Below are positions 14,521 through 22,765 of a DNA stretch of 64,000 nucleotides, one piece after another; position 1 is the stretch's first letter, and every line of letters starts with the position of its first letter. Location: assembly GCF_049943955.1 (NCBI RefSeq), contig NZ_JBNFTW010000003.1, positions 1 to 64,000 of the forward strand. Reading direction: 5' to 3'. The DNA comes from Desulfosporosinus sp049943955 (GTDB lineage Bacteria; Bacillota; Desulfitobacteriia; Desulfitobacteriales; Desulfitobacteriaceae). The notes below the pieces were generated by a model. The model worked only from the letters and a program-made list of their open reading frames with translations, was not told the origin of the DNA and ran no database searches. The translations under genes and the position numbers were made by a program.

Positions 14521-15609
14521 ATGAAAAAGTTCTTAGTTTTCTTTCTATCCGTAGTTCTATTACTTTCGTTGCCCACATTTGCCTTAGCCGATAATTCTGC
14601 TGCTGGAAAGGTTGTTCGTTTAGCAGGAGAAACCAAATTTGAAACCGCGATTGCTATTGCTAACCAATTGTCAACGGTATATGAAGTAGATTTTAGTAAG
14701 GGTGAAAAATTTGATTCAGTTGTTTTAGTTTCTGGAAACAACTATCCCGATGCTTTATCGGGAGCACCTTTGGCTGCTCAACTTAAAGCTCCTATTTTGC
14801 TTGTTGATTCTACACCAGAGGCAAGCGCAGAAACCCTCGATTATGTAAAACAACACGTCAATATGTCGGGTAACGTTTATATTCTTGGAGGTACAGGAAT
14901 TATCCCCCTTAGTTTTACGAATGCTTTAGAAGATTTGGGGTTTAGTTCAAATAACATTCATCAGATTGGGGGAGTAACAAAAGATGATACCTCTCTCATG
15001 ATTGCTAAAATGATAAATAATCCTAAGAATGAAGTTGTTTTGGTCAGTGATTCAAATTTCTACGATGCATTAACAGTTGCTTCGGCTTGTGTCGCTGATG
15101 ATGCCCCTATTTTACTTGTTCCCGATAATTTAAATGCCGATGAAACAGCATTCTGTGACTCTCAAAAGGAGGTCGTGAGTTTAGGAGAGATTGCTCCCAA
15201 GGTTGCAACGAGCTATCCAAAGGCACTTGGAATTAATGGACATAATAAGTATGATACTAATGCTTTATGGACTCGTCAGTTTGTTGGAGCACCTAATATT
15301 TTTATCGCAACAGGAGAAAACTATCCTGACGCTCTTGCTGGAGCAGTTTTAGCTGGTGTAACAGATTGCTCTCCTATTATTTTAACAACTCAAAATCAGC
15401 TTCAAACCGAAACCGAAAAAGTATTAAATGAAACTGCTTATTATGACAAACAATCGAGAACCGTTGAAAATTCCGAAGGGCAATCTGTAACCATTCCAGC
15501 CGTTAACGTTCCTAACATTTTTGTTTTAGGAGGAACGGGCGTAGTTTCGGATAATCTTATTAATCAGATTGCGCAAATTCTTAATAGCAACGGATATTCA
15601 GGGGAGTAA
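14521..15609 (+). CDS. Cell wall-binding repeat 2 (CWB2) surface protein
   Basis: 362 residues: signal peptide (about 1-23, LPTFALA) followed by three CWB2 modules covering nearly the whole protein. Hallmarks are VVRLAGETKFETAIAIANQL, SGNNYPDALSGAPLAAQLKAPILLV, VYILGGTGIIP, then a diverged middle module and ATGENYPDALAGAVLAG with NIFVLGGTGVVSDN. CWB2 triplets hold proteins to the wall through anionic polymers in Clostridia. There is no additional effector domain, so it is either a bare anchor or a small S-layer-like protein. ATG at 14521 is chosen over a GTG nine bases upstream because GAAAGG is then well spaced. Confidence 0.9.
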   Translation: MKKFLVFFLSVVLLLSLPTFALADNSAAGKVVRLAGETKFETAIAIANQLSTVYEVDFSKGEKFDSVVLVSGNNYPDALSGAPLAAQLKAPILLVDSTPEASAETLDYVKQHVNMSGNVYILGGTGIIPLSFTNALEDLGFSSNNIHQIGGVTKDDTSLMIAKMINNPKNEVVLVSDSNFYDALTVASACVADDAPILLVPDNLNADETAFCDSQKEVVSLGEIAPKVATSYPKALGINGHNKYDTNALWTRQFVGAPNIFIATGENYPDALAGAVLAGVTDCSPIILTTQNQLQTETEKVLNETAYYDKQSRTVENSEGQSVTIPAVNVPNIFVLGGTGVVSDNLINQIAQILNSNGYSGE

Positions 15610-15890
15610 TTAAAAGGCTTAGTGAGAGAGTAGTGTTGATTTTGCCAGACTTAACTAATTTCACAAGGGACTTCAGGCAGCCGATGACACTATATTAGGG
15701 GCAATGATGTTAGAAAAGCGCTATCAGAAGATGGCTCGGGAAGACAGAAACTATGCCGAACTTATTTTAGATTATTTGCTAAAGCAAGGAACCAGGAAGT
15801 ACGATGATTAACCGATGTCCAGTTTACGAAGCTAATCCGTAAACAGTATAATTATATCAAGGATGTTTCGAGTGAAGGATTTTTTAAGAA
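15610..15890 (+). other. Gap with a possible tiny gene or gene remnant
   Basis: A frame containing MMLEKRYQKMAREDRNYAEL and ending KQGTRKYDD-stop at about 15811 reads like a charged helical protein of 35-45 residues. A stop lies upstream and the ribosome binding site is weak (GGGG 2-5 nt before two ATGs). It may be a small gene or the end of a deleted one. Confidence 0.3.
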
Positions 15891-15899
15891 TGCAAATTG

Positions 15900-15938
15900 G
15901 CCCTGATTTTCAACAACTGAAAATCAGGGCGATTTTTA
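15900..15938 (+). terminator. Rho-independent terminator
   Basis: Perfect 13-bp stem (15900-15912 with 15918-15930), 5-nt loop, then GATTTTTA. It follows no intact gene, which supports the view that a gene has been lost from 15610-15890. Confidence 0.75.
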
Positions 15939-16097
15939 TACTACGCTATTTGTAAAGAGAGCATCTTCTTGAGCTTAAGTAATCGTTCCTGCGGTAACCA
16001 GTTTATCTAGGGCTGTCTTTAATCATTTTCTAATGTTGGGGCATTGCATTTTTAATTTCCTCCTAAGAGTTTGCCGATTATTCCCAAAACTTTTATT

Positions 16098-16136
16098 ACG
16101 AAAGCCGTCTAACCTTGGCGTTGGACGGCTTTCGTA
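16098..16136. repeat. Inverted repeat, possible terminator
   Basis: ACGAAAGCCGTC at 16098-16109 pairs with GACGGCTTTCGT near 16124-16135. There is no T-run. The rest of 15940-16280 holds nothing I recognise. Confidence 0.4.
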
Positions 16137-16296
16137 GCATAATAAATCAATAACAAGCGGAAAATTAATATGATACTAAAACTACAAGGCTCTTTATGGT
16201 GTCTTTTGCTGTTTCCAAAATCTACTCCGATAAGATTAAAAATATATTGTACAACCTAAGTAAGTCTTAGATACTTAATAAAAAGGGGAAACGGAA

Positions 16297-16716
16297 ATGG
16301 CGCTCATTCTTGTACTGATTACACTTTTAGTATGGCCAAGTGCATTATTCATAGGAAGGAAAATCGCGAGAAATGGAAGCAAGCGAATACTAGCTAAAAT
16401 GATAATGGGGGTTACAATGTGTCTCGGAATTATCGGAATAGCATCTTTATTTAGAGCCACCAATTATATTGATATTTCAGTGCAGGATTTGTTCGGTATA
16501 GCTGGTTTTATTGGAGTTGTGGGATTCTTTGGAGATAAGTATAAGGGTGTGGATTTACTATCAATTAAATTCAATAAAGGGGAACTATCTAATGAGTGCT
16601 ATTTAATAAGAAAAAATTGTAAAGAGTTATCTTTAGCTTTGTTTGGAGTTGCACTCCCAATACTATTGGTTTTAGTGGTTCTAGTTATTTTAGGTCTGTT
16701 ACACGTTTTCCGGTAA
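16297..16716 (+). CDS. Membrane protein, unknown function
   Basis: 139 residues with about four hydrophobic segments: 2-20, 36-52, 62-79 and 112-138. A polar loop at about 80-111 contains FNKGELSNECYLIRKNCKEL. The C-terminal helix is almost all Leu/Val/Ile. AAAGGGGAAACGG precedes the ATG. I do not recognise the family. It stands alone in a gene-poor part of the accessory region and precedes a broken DUF4440 gene. Confidence 0.6.
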   Translation: MALILVLITLLVWPSALFIGRKIARNGSKRILAKMIMGVTMCLGIIGIASLFRATNYIDISVQDLFGIAGFIGVVGFFGDKYKGVDLLSIKFNKGELSNECYLIRKNCKELSLALFGVALPILLVLVVLVILGLLHVFR

Positions 16717-16814
16717 CGGGGGTGTACTGTGTGTTCCTGAATAACCAGAGCCGCCAAAGGGTGATGAACACGGGGAAACTATTTGAGTCATTTATAGAAA
16801 GGAGGATATTTAAA

Positions 16815-17183
16815 ATGAGATCATTACTCCACGAACAAATATACGATTTAGAAGACAGACTACTACAACCTGAGATTCGTCGATCAAGAGTGGAAATCTC
16901 AATGCTTTTAGCCGACGATTTTGTTGAATTTGGAAGCTCTGGGCGCACGTACGACTAAATACAAGTTGTTGAGGAATTGCCACATTCCCTTCCTGTTACA
17001 ACAATTATTGAGGATTTTCAAATAAAAGCCTTATCGCCATATGTGGTACTAGCTACTTATCGTGCAGTAAAGGCAAACGAATCTAGAGAAGAGATGAGGA
17101 GTTCATTACGCAGTTCAATTTGGAGGTTCACAGGCGGAAGTTGGCAAATTGTTTTTCATCAAGGAACTTGGATTGTTAGTTAA
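16815..17183 (+). pseudogene. DUF4440/NTF2-like protein gene interrupted by one stop codon
   Basis: The frame from ATG 16815 reads MRSLLHEQIYDLEDRLLQPE...ADDFVEFGSSGRTYD, hits TAA at 16956-16958, then continues in the same frame with IQVVEELPHSLPVTTIIEDF to IWRFTGGSWQIVFHQGTWIVS. Together they make a full 122-residue SnoaL/DUF4440-type domain. A strong ribosome binding site (GAAAGGAGG) is kept. The family usually has Lys at the stop position, so AAA to TAA is the likely change. It is a recent pseudogene, or is read through at low level. These small folds are usually enzymes or binding proteins of unknown substrate. Confidence 0.75.
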
Positions 17184-17215
17184 AAATATAATTTTGAATT
17201 GATGCAGGGGACGGA

Positions 17216-17908
17216 ATGCTGATGATGAAATTTGTACTGGACCAAAAATATTGCTGGGCTGAGCAGTTGGGGGCGTCGGATCAGCCGGTGCCATTGGTGA
17301 TTTTGCTGACCGGTGACGACGGCGTACAGCAGTTGTCGGAAATCCGTGAAATGCTGTTGCTCCGGATCGAAGCTGGGGAGTGCCGGCCGTTTCTAATTAC
17401 GGGATTTGGCCCCATCGACTGGGACCGTGACTTTTCACCGTGGTATCTGGAAGGTAAAGGCGGCCGGATTTTTGCCGGGAAGGCCGATGAAACGCTGGAC
17501 TTTATGAAAAATACCCTGACGCCAATGTTGCAGAGCACTTTTTCCCTCAGCGGGGAAGTATATCCGGTAGGCTATTCTCTGGGAGGATTGGCTGCTTTGT
17601 ATGCCCACTGCAGGTTGTGTTTTAGCGGGTGTGGCAGCTGTTCCGGATCGCTCTGGTTTCCAGGGTGGCTGGAATTTTTACAGAAGCATCAGCCCTCCGG
17701 TAAAGTTTACCTGAGTTTGGGCGGCAAAGAGGAAAAGACTAAAGATCCTTTGATGTGTGAAGTGGGCAAAGCCACACAGAAGTCCAAAGAACTGATTGCA
17801 AAGTCTGCCAAAGCGACTTATGTAAAAGAGCCCGGCGGCCATTTTCGGGAAATACCCCAGAGAATCGGCAGGGCCATTTTATGGCTGCTGGAGCCGATTC
17901 AAAGGTGA
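17216..17908 (+). CDS. Alpha/beta-hydrolase esterase
   Basis: About 230 residues with the nucleophile elbow GYSLGG (about 118-123) and a late His in KEPGGHFREIPQRI (about 209), the usual Ser/His pair of the putative-esterase (PF00756-like) or siderophore-esterase type. It probably hydrolyses a carboxylic ester in the cytoplasm, as no signal peptide is visible. Base composition is clearly more GC-rich than the flanking genes, suggesting recent acquisition. It lies between a broken DUF4440 gene and a repeat-family hairpin. Start may be ATG 17216, 17222 or 17225. Confidence 0.75.
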   Translation: MLMMKFVLDQKYCWAEQLGASDQPVPLVILLTGDDGVQQLSEIREMLLLRIEAGECRPFLITGFGPIDWDRDFSPWYLEGKGGRIFAGKADETLDFMKNTLTPMLQSTFSLSGEVYPVGYSLGGLAALYAHCRLCFSGCGSCSGSLWFPGWLEFLQKHQPSGKVYLSLGGKEEKTKDPLMCEVGKATQKSKELIAKSAKATYVKEPGGHFREIPQRIGRAILWLLEPIQR

Positions 17909-17950
17909 ATAGTGACTCGATCTCATCACGACAAACCAGATCGCATCTTT

Positions 17951-17986
17951 GCCGGTAACTGAAATATTTCGGTTATCGGTTTTTTG
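17951..17986 (+). terminator. Terminator, repeat-family hairpin copy 3 (diverged)
   Basis: CCGGTAAC (17952-17959) pairs with GTTATCGG (17972-17979), followed by TTTTTT. It also shares CGCATCTT upstream with the other copies. It ends the esterase gene and faces azlD. Confidence 0.6.
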
Positions 17987-18040
17987 CTGAGGATACAGCA
18001 CAATAGATAGAGTGAAACGACATTGAGGATGAAGAGCTAT

Positions 18041-18358
18041 CTACAAGAGCTTGAGAAGAAACATGACCGACATTCCGAAACCCAGGGTGGCGATAATATT
18101 ACGGCTCTTATAGGCTACAAAAGCAGCAACAATGCCCGCAATTAAGTAGTGATTGTTTAAACTAATATCCAAATGTCCTTTAGGTAAAAGTAATGACGGT
18201 ACGATTAAGGAGGTCAGGATGGCAATGGGGACATATTTTAACCACCTGTTTAACCAGGTTGGCACCCCGGTAAACCGGAACAAAGCCAAAGCGCCAATCC
18301 TAGTAAAATAAGTAACTAAAGCCATTCCGATAATGATATATAAAACTTCACTGCGCAT
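18041..18358 (-). CDS. azlD: Branched-chain amino acid exporter small subunit AzlD
   Basis: 105 residues with four hydrophobic segments and the family start MRSEVLYIIIGMALVTYFTR. It forms the small subunit of the AzlCD (BrnFE-type) exporter of branched-chain amino acids in the cytoplasmic membrane. It overlaps azlC by 11 bp, so the two are translationally coupled. Confidence 0.9.
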   Translation of the reverse strand: MRSEVLYIIIGMALVTYFTRIGALALFRFTGVPTWLNRWLKYVPIAILTSLIVPSLLLPKGHLDISLNNHYLIAGIVAAFVAYKSRNIIATLGFGMSVMFLLKLL

Positions 18359-19079
18359 GTTTGCTGTCCCCCTCTAATAAACCTCCTATTAAACTGGCGG
18401 TAAGGCAGGCGATAATAATATACCACTTACCAGGTAAATTCAGGGCGGCAAGTACCGAAACCACTGCAGCCGCACCGAATACAATTAGGCTGATGCGGTT
18501 TGCCAAAAGGGGTATCAGCAATACCAGAAAAGTTGCCGGCATGGCAAAATCAAGCCCCCAGGTTAAGGGGTCGGAAATGTAGCTGCCCAAAACTACCCCG
18601 GCTGCTGTAGCCAATATCCAAACCAGATAAAGCATTGTGCTCACGGTCAATTGATAATGCGCGCTGTATTTAGCCTTGTGAATTCGGCTTATAGTCAGGG
18701 CATAGGCTTCGTCGGTTAAAAAGAATGACAAAATTGCTTGAAGGGGAAACGGCAGTTCAATCATATAAGGAGACAGAGATGATCCCATAATTAAGTGGCG
18801 CATGTTTACCAACAAGGTAGTAAGTATAATCATTCCCGAACCCGTTATGCCTGCGCCCAGCATGGTAATACCAATGAACTGTGAAGCACCTGCAAAAACA
18901 AAGACCGACATGGAAATAGTTTCAACTCCTGACATTTTAGTCGTAAGTCCCATAATTCCGCAGGTGATACCAAAGGGCACTACCCCGAGCACGACTGGAG
19001 TACAATCGCGAAGTGCCGCCCATGTTTCTTCAGCAAGTTGTTCCTTGCCTAAGAGGAGATTGGATTGCTGCATAGTCAT
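18348..19079 (-). CDS. azlC: Branched-chain amino acid exporter large subunit AzlC
   Basis: 243 residues with about six to seven membrane segments. The AzlC signature VVLGVVPFGITCGIMGLTTKMSG and the conserved FAGASQFIGI are present. With AzlD it exports leucine, isoleucine or related amino acids and analogues. AGGTGGA precedes the ATG. The gene diverges from a MocR-type regulator; the 112-bp gap holds two inverted repeats, so regulation by that protein is likely. Confidence 0.92.
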   Translation of the reverse strand: MTMQQSNLLLGKEQLAEETWAALRDCTPVVLGVVPFGITCGIMGLTTKMSGVETISMSVFVFAGASQFIGITMLGAGITGSGMIILTTLLVNMRHLIMGSSLSPYMIELPFPLQAILSFFLTDEAYALTISRIHKAKYSAHYQLTVSTMLYLVWILATAAGVVLGSYISDPLTWGLDFAMPATFLVLLIPLLANRISLIVFGAAAVVSVLAALNLPGKWYIIIACLTASLIGGLLEGDSKHAQ

Positions 19080-19090
19080 TCCACCTATCC

Positions 19091-19116
19091 CGTTAATATT
19101 TCTCTAAATATTAACG
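19091..19116. promoter_or_regulatory. Perfect inverted repeat upstream of azlC
   Basis: CGTTAATATTT (19091-19101) and AAATATTAACG (19106-19116) are exact complements around a 4-bp centre. It lies 12 bp upstream of azlC, in its leader or operator. Confidence 0.55.
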
Positions 19117-19134
19117 AGCAGACAAAGCATTGTA

Positions 19135-19172
19135 AATATCCAATTAATGATATAAGATAAAAATTGGATATT
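19135..19172. promoter_or_regulatory. Second inverted repeat in the azlC/mocR intergenic region
   Basis: AATATCCAATT (19135-19145) is repeated inverted as AATTGGATATT (19162-19172). It lies 20 bp upstream of the regulator's ATG, where it could serve for autoregulation. The ATATCCAATT motif appears again at 19198-19206 in the coding start. Confidence 0.6.
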
Positions 19173-19191
19173 AAATAAGGAGAAACAGAAA

Positions 19192-20703
19192 ATGGACATA
19201 TCCAATTACCTAAATAGCTCAGAGCTGAATACTTCGGATAAGCGGCCGCTCTATTTGCAAATTGCTTTAGTGATTGCAGACAAAATCCAAAAGCAAATCC
19301 TTCCTCCGGGTACTAAACTTCCCCCTGAGAGAGAATTAGCTGATCTTTTTGACGTAAGCCGCACAACTGCGATCAATGCCTATCGCAAGTTGGAGCAAGA
19401 GGGATTGGTCTGGACAAAAGTGGGCAGCGGGACTTATGTGGCAGAAGAAGGCGAGGGGGAGCTGGTCTCCGAAGTGCCCTGGCCTCAATTGTTTACTGCC
19501 TTTCCCCAGAACCCTTTGGCCTCAATTTTAAGGAAAATAGTTGCTGCTCCTGCTCCAGGTTCGATATCTTTAGCCCCGGGCATGCCTGATCCGGCCTTTT
19601 ATCCGATGGATGCCTTTGCCGAGTTGTTTAACGGCAATATTGGAAGGACTCCACCTTCCGATTTTGGACATATTCCTATAGAAGGTTACGACCCCTTTAG
19701 AAAGGCAATCACCACTATGTTGAGCGAGAGGGGCATATTTGCCTCGAAGGAGAATGTAATTGCCCTCTCAGGGTCCCAAGAAGGATTATATTTGCTTAGC
19801 AAAGTGTTGTTAGAGCCCGGCGATTATGTGGTGATGGAAGTACCAACGTTTATTGGTGCTATTCAGGCTTTTCAGGCTGCAGGAGCAAGGGTTTTAAGTC
19901 TGCCCTGCACAGGAAAGTTTTCATTCGAGTTATTGGAGGACTTTCTGATTCGCTATCGGCCAAAATTGTTATATCTTATACCTACTTATCAAAACCCGAC
20001 CGGCAGGGTTTTGTCTGAACAAGAGCGTAAAGATTTAATACAACTAGCAAAACGTTATCGTCTTGTTATCGTTGAAGACGATCCCTATAGCGATTTGTTT
20101 TACGGTGAGCAGCCTCCTCGGGCTTTAAAAGTTCTGGATTCCTATGGAGGAGTCGTTTATCTGGGGACTTTTTCGAAAACTTTATTTCCTGGTTTACGTA
20201 TAGGGTATCTTGTGGGTCCGCCTGTTTTAATCAACCGGCTGGCCTTGGAAAAACAGTTAGTTGACCTTCATTCAAACAATATAGCCCAATGGCTTTTGAC
20301 GATGTTTTTAAATGAAGGGAAGCTTGCTCAACATCTGACCATGGTGCGCAGGGAGTATAAAAAACGCCGGGATACGATGGCTACGGCTCTCCGGCGTTTG
20401 TGTGCAAACGATATTGAATTTAGTGTACCTGAGGGCGGTTTTTATTTTTGGTGTAAGTTAAAGCATGAGGCCACTTCCCATCAACTTCTGCAAGAAGCTG
20501 CCAAACATCGAATTTCTTTTGTACCTGGCCAAGCTTTCTATACGGTGCCCACTAATGATAATGAGTTTCGCCTCTGTTTTACGAGTCACAATGAAGCTAT
20601 TCTGCTTGAAAGCGTACAACGCTTGGCCAAAACTTTAGCCCAGATATCAAAAAGGAATAAAGAAAGCGATGTACTGCCGAGTTCGTTATGGCCGATTATT
20701 TAA
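19192..20703 (+). CDS. MocR-family regulator (GntR HTH fused to aminotransferase domain)
   Basis: 503 residues. The N-terminal GntR winged helix (about 15-85: KIQKQILPPGTKLPPERELA, DVSRTTAINAYRKLEQEGLV) is joined to a fold-type I aminotransferase domain (about 110-490). That domain has NPTGRV and the PLP-binding Lys in TFSKTLFPGLRIGY. MocR proteins use PLP or an aldimine as effector and often control a divergent gene. Here that is azlCD, so it is probably an amino-acid-export regulator. AAGGAG precedes the ATG. It could instead be read as a plain aminotransferase, but the HTH is clear. Confidence 0.92.
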   Translation: MDISNYLNSSELNTSDKRPLYLQIALVIADKIQKQILPPGTKLPPERELADLFDVSRTTAINAYRKLEQEGLVWTKVGSGTYVAEEGEGELVSEVPWPQLFTAFPQNPLASILRKIVAAPAPGSISLAPGMPDPAFYPMDAFAELFNGNIGRTPPSDFGHIPIEGYDPFRKAITTMLSERGIFASKENVIALSGSQEGLYLLSKVLLEPGDYVVMEVPTFIGAIQAFQAAGARVLSLPCTGKFSFELLEDFLIRYRPKLLYLIPTYQNPTGRVLSEQERKDLIQLAKRYRLVIVEDDPYSDLFYGEQPPRALKVLDSYGGVVYLGTFSKTLFPGLRIGYLVGPPVLINRLALEKQLVDLHSNNIAQWLLTMFLNEGKLAQHLTMVRREYKKRRDTMATALRRLCANDIEFSVPEGGFYFWCKLKHEATSHQLLQEAAKHRISFVPGQAFYTVPTNDNEFRLCFTSHNEAILLESVQRLAKTLAQISKRNKESDVLPSSLWPII

Positions 20704-20782
20704 TAGATCATCCCTGAGCTGCAAACTGCAAGTTTTACCTTGTAAAAACATGAAAATAGAATAATATCATCCCAGATACATT

Positions 20783-20817
20783 AAAGCCAATAACCAAAGA
20801 TTACGGTTATTGGCTTT
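20783..20817. terminator. Bidirectional terminator, repeat-family hairpin copy 4
   Basis: AAAGCCAATAAC (20783-20794) pairs perfectly with GTTATTGGCTTT (20806-20817). It lies between the convergent mocR gene and the 20833 gene and can serve both. The hairpin is nearly the same as those at 8667 and 13966. Confidence 0.65.
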
Positions 20818-20832
20818 GGCAGCAGAATCGGC

Positions 20833-21213
20833 CTACTTTTTTTCTTTGAGGAATTGTCGAAGAGCAGTATCACTGACGACATAGATATCGTCGATGAGGT
20901 AATAGTGCTGAGCGCCGGCGATTAATTCCTCAGCTTCTGCTCGCCTCATTTCTGTGTAGGCAGTTAACTCATCATTTTTAATGGTGATCAGGATGAAGGT
21001 CTTTTCTGGAGAATCGTCAATATCTGAAAGCTGAGAAATCCCCTTCATGTTAAAGGCAAATAATTCATTCTCTTGGGATACTGCTTCGACCTCCTTAAAG
21101 ATTTTGCCCAGATCATCAACGCCTATATCTTCGCGAATGATAAGATTTCCTTCCTTGCCGGGATAAAAGATACAATACCTGGAACGTTCTGGCTTTGGCA
21201 CTTTCTTCAACAC
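20833..21213 (-). CDS. Hypothetical soluble protein
   Basis: About 126 residues, mixed alpha/beta, acidic, without Cys or membrane segments. Visible stretches are YCIFYPGKEGNLIIREDIGV near the N-terminus, KTFILITIKNDELTAYTEMR in the middle and HYYLIDDIYVVSDTALRQFL at the end. I do not recognise it. The start is uncertain (GTG 21213 or TTG 21210; the AGAAAG motif is very close). It is single-gene and convergent with the MocR regulator. Confidence 0.55.
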   Translation of the reverse strand: MLKKVPKPERSRYCIFYPGKEGNLIIREDIGVDDLGKIFKEVEAVSQENELFAFNMKGISQLSDIDDSPEKTFILITIKNDELTAYTEMRRAEAEELIAGAQHYYLIDDIYVVSDTALRQFLKEKK

Positions 21214-21424
21214 CTTTCTGTGGTTCTTGAATTAATATAGTTTAGAGCTGGCTGCGGACAAACAAAAAACAAAGTGATAAGATTCTTCTCAATCTATGTG
21301 ACGCTGATATTGACCATTTACCTATTGATATTTTCTCATATATATGATTCACTCTTATTATAGAAATAAGATAGCTTTTTTAAAAGAGAAAATTTTTAAC
21401 CGATTTGAGTTTATCCAATTGTAG

Positions 21425-21512
21425 AACTCCCACTTTTACAAGTCGGAGTGGTTCCATACCTCGCTTCGGTGGAGGGAGAGTCCAGATGTTCAGCTTCAGC
21501 TGAACGAGTTCA
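21425..21512 (+). mobile_element. Solo IS200/IS605-like end, copy A
   Basis: Short hairpin CCCACTT...AAGTCGGAG, then CGCTTCGGTGG, GAGTCC and the terminal ATGTTCAGCTTCAGCTGAAC hairpin ending GAGTTCAC. The same order is kept at 31616 and partly at 27331, 28483, 37102 and 45368. There is no transposase nearby. The flanking 21214-21660 region has no gene. Confidence 0.55.
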
Positions 21513-21674
21513 CTTTTAAAATGAGCGTTTCGATTATTTTTATCATGAGAAACCCTGATTATCTTCGCATGGGAAATACATAATAAGGAATTGTGTAAAA
21601 TAGCACCTTTTGATGCCCAAACTCTTTGTAGTATGGTCTAGAGTAAAGGGAAGGACGTAAATGATAAATAGCAC

Positions 21675-21704
21675 AATTAATAACAATTAATAACAATTAA
21701 TAAC
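21675..21704 (+). repeat. Triple 10-bp tandem repeat before a ribosome binding site
   Basis: Three exact copies of AATTAATAAC run straight into AAGGAGG of the next gene. Copy-number change would alter the 5' UTR length of that gene. Confidence 0.85.
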
Positions 21705-21719
21705 AAGGAGGGATAAGGA

Positions 21720-22250
21720 ATGGCTCGTAAAGCTAAACTAGTGGGCTCCATACTGATATGTATCCTTTTTTTGCTGGGATGCAGTACTCAGAGTTCTGAA
21801 TTGGCTAAGGAAAATTCTCAGCTTAAAACACAGATACAATCGCTAAAACAACAAGTTGATACCGCAAATAATAAAGTTAAACAGCAGGAGGAGCTATACA
21901 ACTTAAGAAATAATTTGGATAATAACCTTCATTTGATTTTAACATCCCTTATTAAGGGAGATTACACAACGGCAGAAAAGTACCTTGATTCCTCAATGCG
22001 CATTGAGAACCACAAATTGATTGCGAAATTAAGCTCCGGTGATTACGAATTTATTATTCCAGACCGTATGATGAACTTAAGGCAAAGAGTCTATTCGAGG
22101 ACTGGAAATACTTTTAATGCAACCTATGAGATCTATGATGCGGGGTATATTTCAGGTAACAAATATGATGACAGGATATATACTCTAAATGTAACGTATT
22201 CATTGGTCAATAACGAATGGAAATTAAGCAGCTTGATGATTGATGAGTAG
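21720..22250 (+). CDS. Lipoprotein with coiled coil, unknown function
   Basis: 176 residues. The signal peptide ends in lipobox LLGC (Cys about 21). A coiled coil follows (about 28-60: LAKENSQLKTQIQSLKQQVD), then a globular C-terminal part (about 70-176) with alternating beta pattern (TFNATYEIYDAGYISG, TLNVTYSLVNNEWKLSSLMI), suggestive of an NTF2-like or DUF4878-like fold. It is probably anchored on the outer face of the membrane. AAGGAGG precedes the ATG. No partner gene is seen. Confidence 0.8.
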   Translation: MARKAKLVGSILICILFLLGCSTQSSELAKENSQLKTQIQSLKQQVDTANNKVKQQEELYNLRNNLDNNLHLILTSLIKGDYTTAEKYLDSSMRIENHKLIAKLSSGDYEFIIPDRMMNLRQRVYSRTGNTFNATYEIYDAGYISGNKYDDRIYTLNVTYSLVNNEWKLSSLMIDE

Positions 22251-22440
22251 AGTGAAGAGTAATAGTCGAACGGTTAATCGGTAAAAAATTGAAAAATTAT
22301 TATAAGTAAAGAAGGTATTTGCTCCGAACACAGCGAATATATCGAAATAATAACCGAATAGCTGGCTAGAAGGCTCGCGTTGATGTAATTATTCAGCTAC
22401 ATTATTATTAACTAACTATATTTTAATACTAATATAAGAC

Positions 22441-22484
22441 CATGGAGGTCTGACCCATATAGGGTCGCTCTATGGTCTTTTTTA
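22441..22484 (+). terminator. Hairpin with T-run in the cooT leader
   Basis: AAGACCAT (about 22436-22443) pairs with ATGGTCTT (about 22472-22479), with an internal ACCCATATAGGGT hairpin, then TTTTTT. It lies between the lipoprotein and cooT, 20 bp before the cooT ribosome binding site. It may end the upstream transcript or act as an attenuator of the metal-transport operon. Confidence 0.5.
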
Positions 22485-22504
22485 TTTGAAGAGGAGGATA
22501 AACA

Positions 22505-22717
22505 ATGTGCGAAGCTAATGCGTACTTTAACAGTAATGGTCAAGAGGTCTTGTTTATGGAAGCGGTTGATGTTATTGAACCTTATGAAGATGGCTTAAAG
22601 TTGGTGGATATTTTCGGACGACAAAAGTTTGTTAAGGCTAGGATCAAAGACATGACGCTGCTTAATCACCGAATCGTCTTGGAAGAGACTGCCGGGTTTA
22701 AGCATGATTCGGACTGA
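22505..22717 (+). CDS. cooT: CooT-family nickel-binding protein
   Basis: 70 residues. It begins MCEANAYF, the CooT/PF10133 hallmark in which Cys2 at the dimer interface binds nickel. The rest (VLFMEAVDVIEPYEDGLKLV, then IFGRQKFVKARIKDMTL) fits the small beta fold. CooT was characterised in CO-dehydrogenase maturation. Here it heads a CbiQ-CbiO-CbiM ECF transporter operon, which favours nickel over cobalt as the transported ion. GAGGAGG precedes the ATG. Confidence 0.85.
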   Translation: MCEANAYFNSNGQEVLFMEAVDVIEPYEDGLKLVDIFGRQKFVKARIKDMTLLNHRIVLEETAGFKHDSD

Positions 22718-22765
22718 GGAAAAAGAGAGAAAGCTCAGCGACATTAGCGAAGGGGGCTAACCGAA

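Noticed and set aside
14379..14594. 71-residue frame with a CPYC motif
   Set aside because: Overlaps the start of the CWB2 gene out of frame, and lacks a ribosome binding site; the Cys motif alone is not enough.
22270..22500. Cobalamin or NiCo riboswitch before the metal transporter
   Set aside because: I looked for B12-box and NiCo core motifs and saw none; only a terminator-like hairpin is present.
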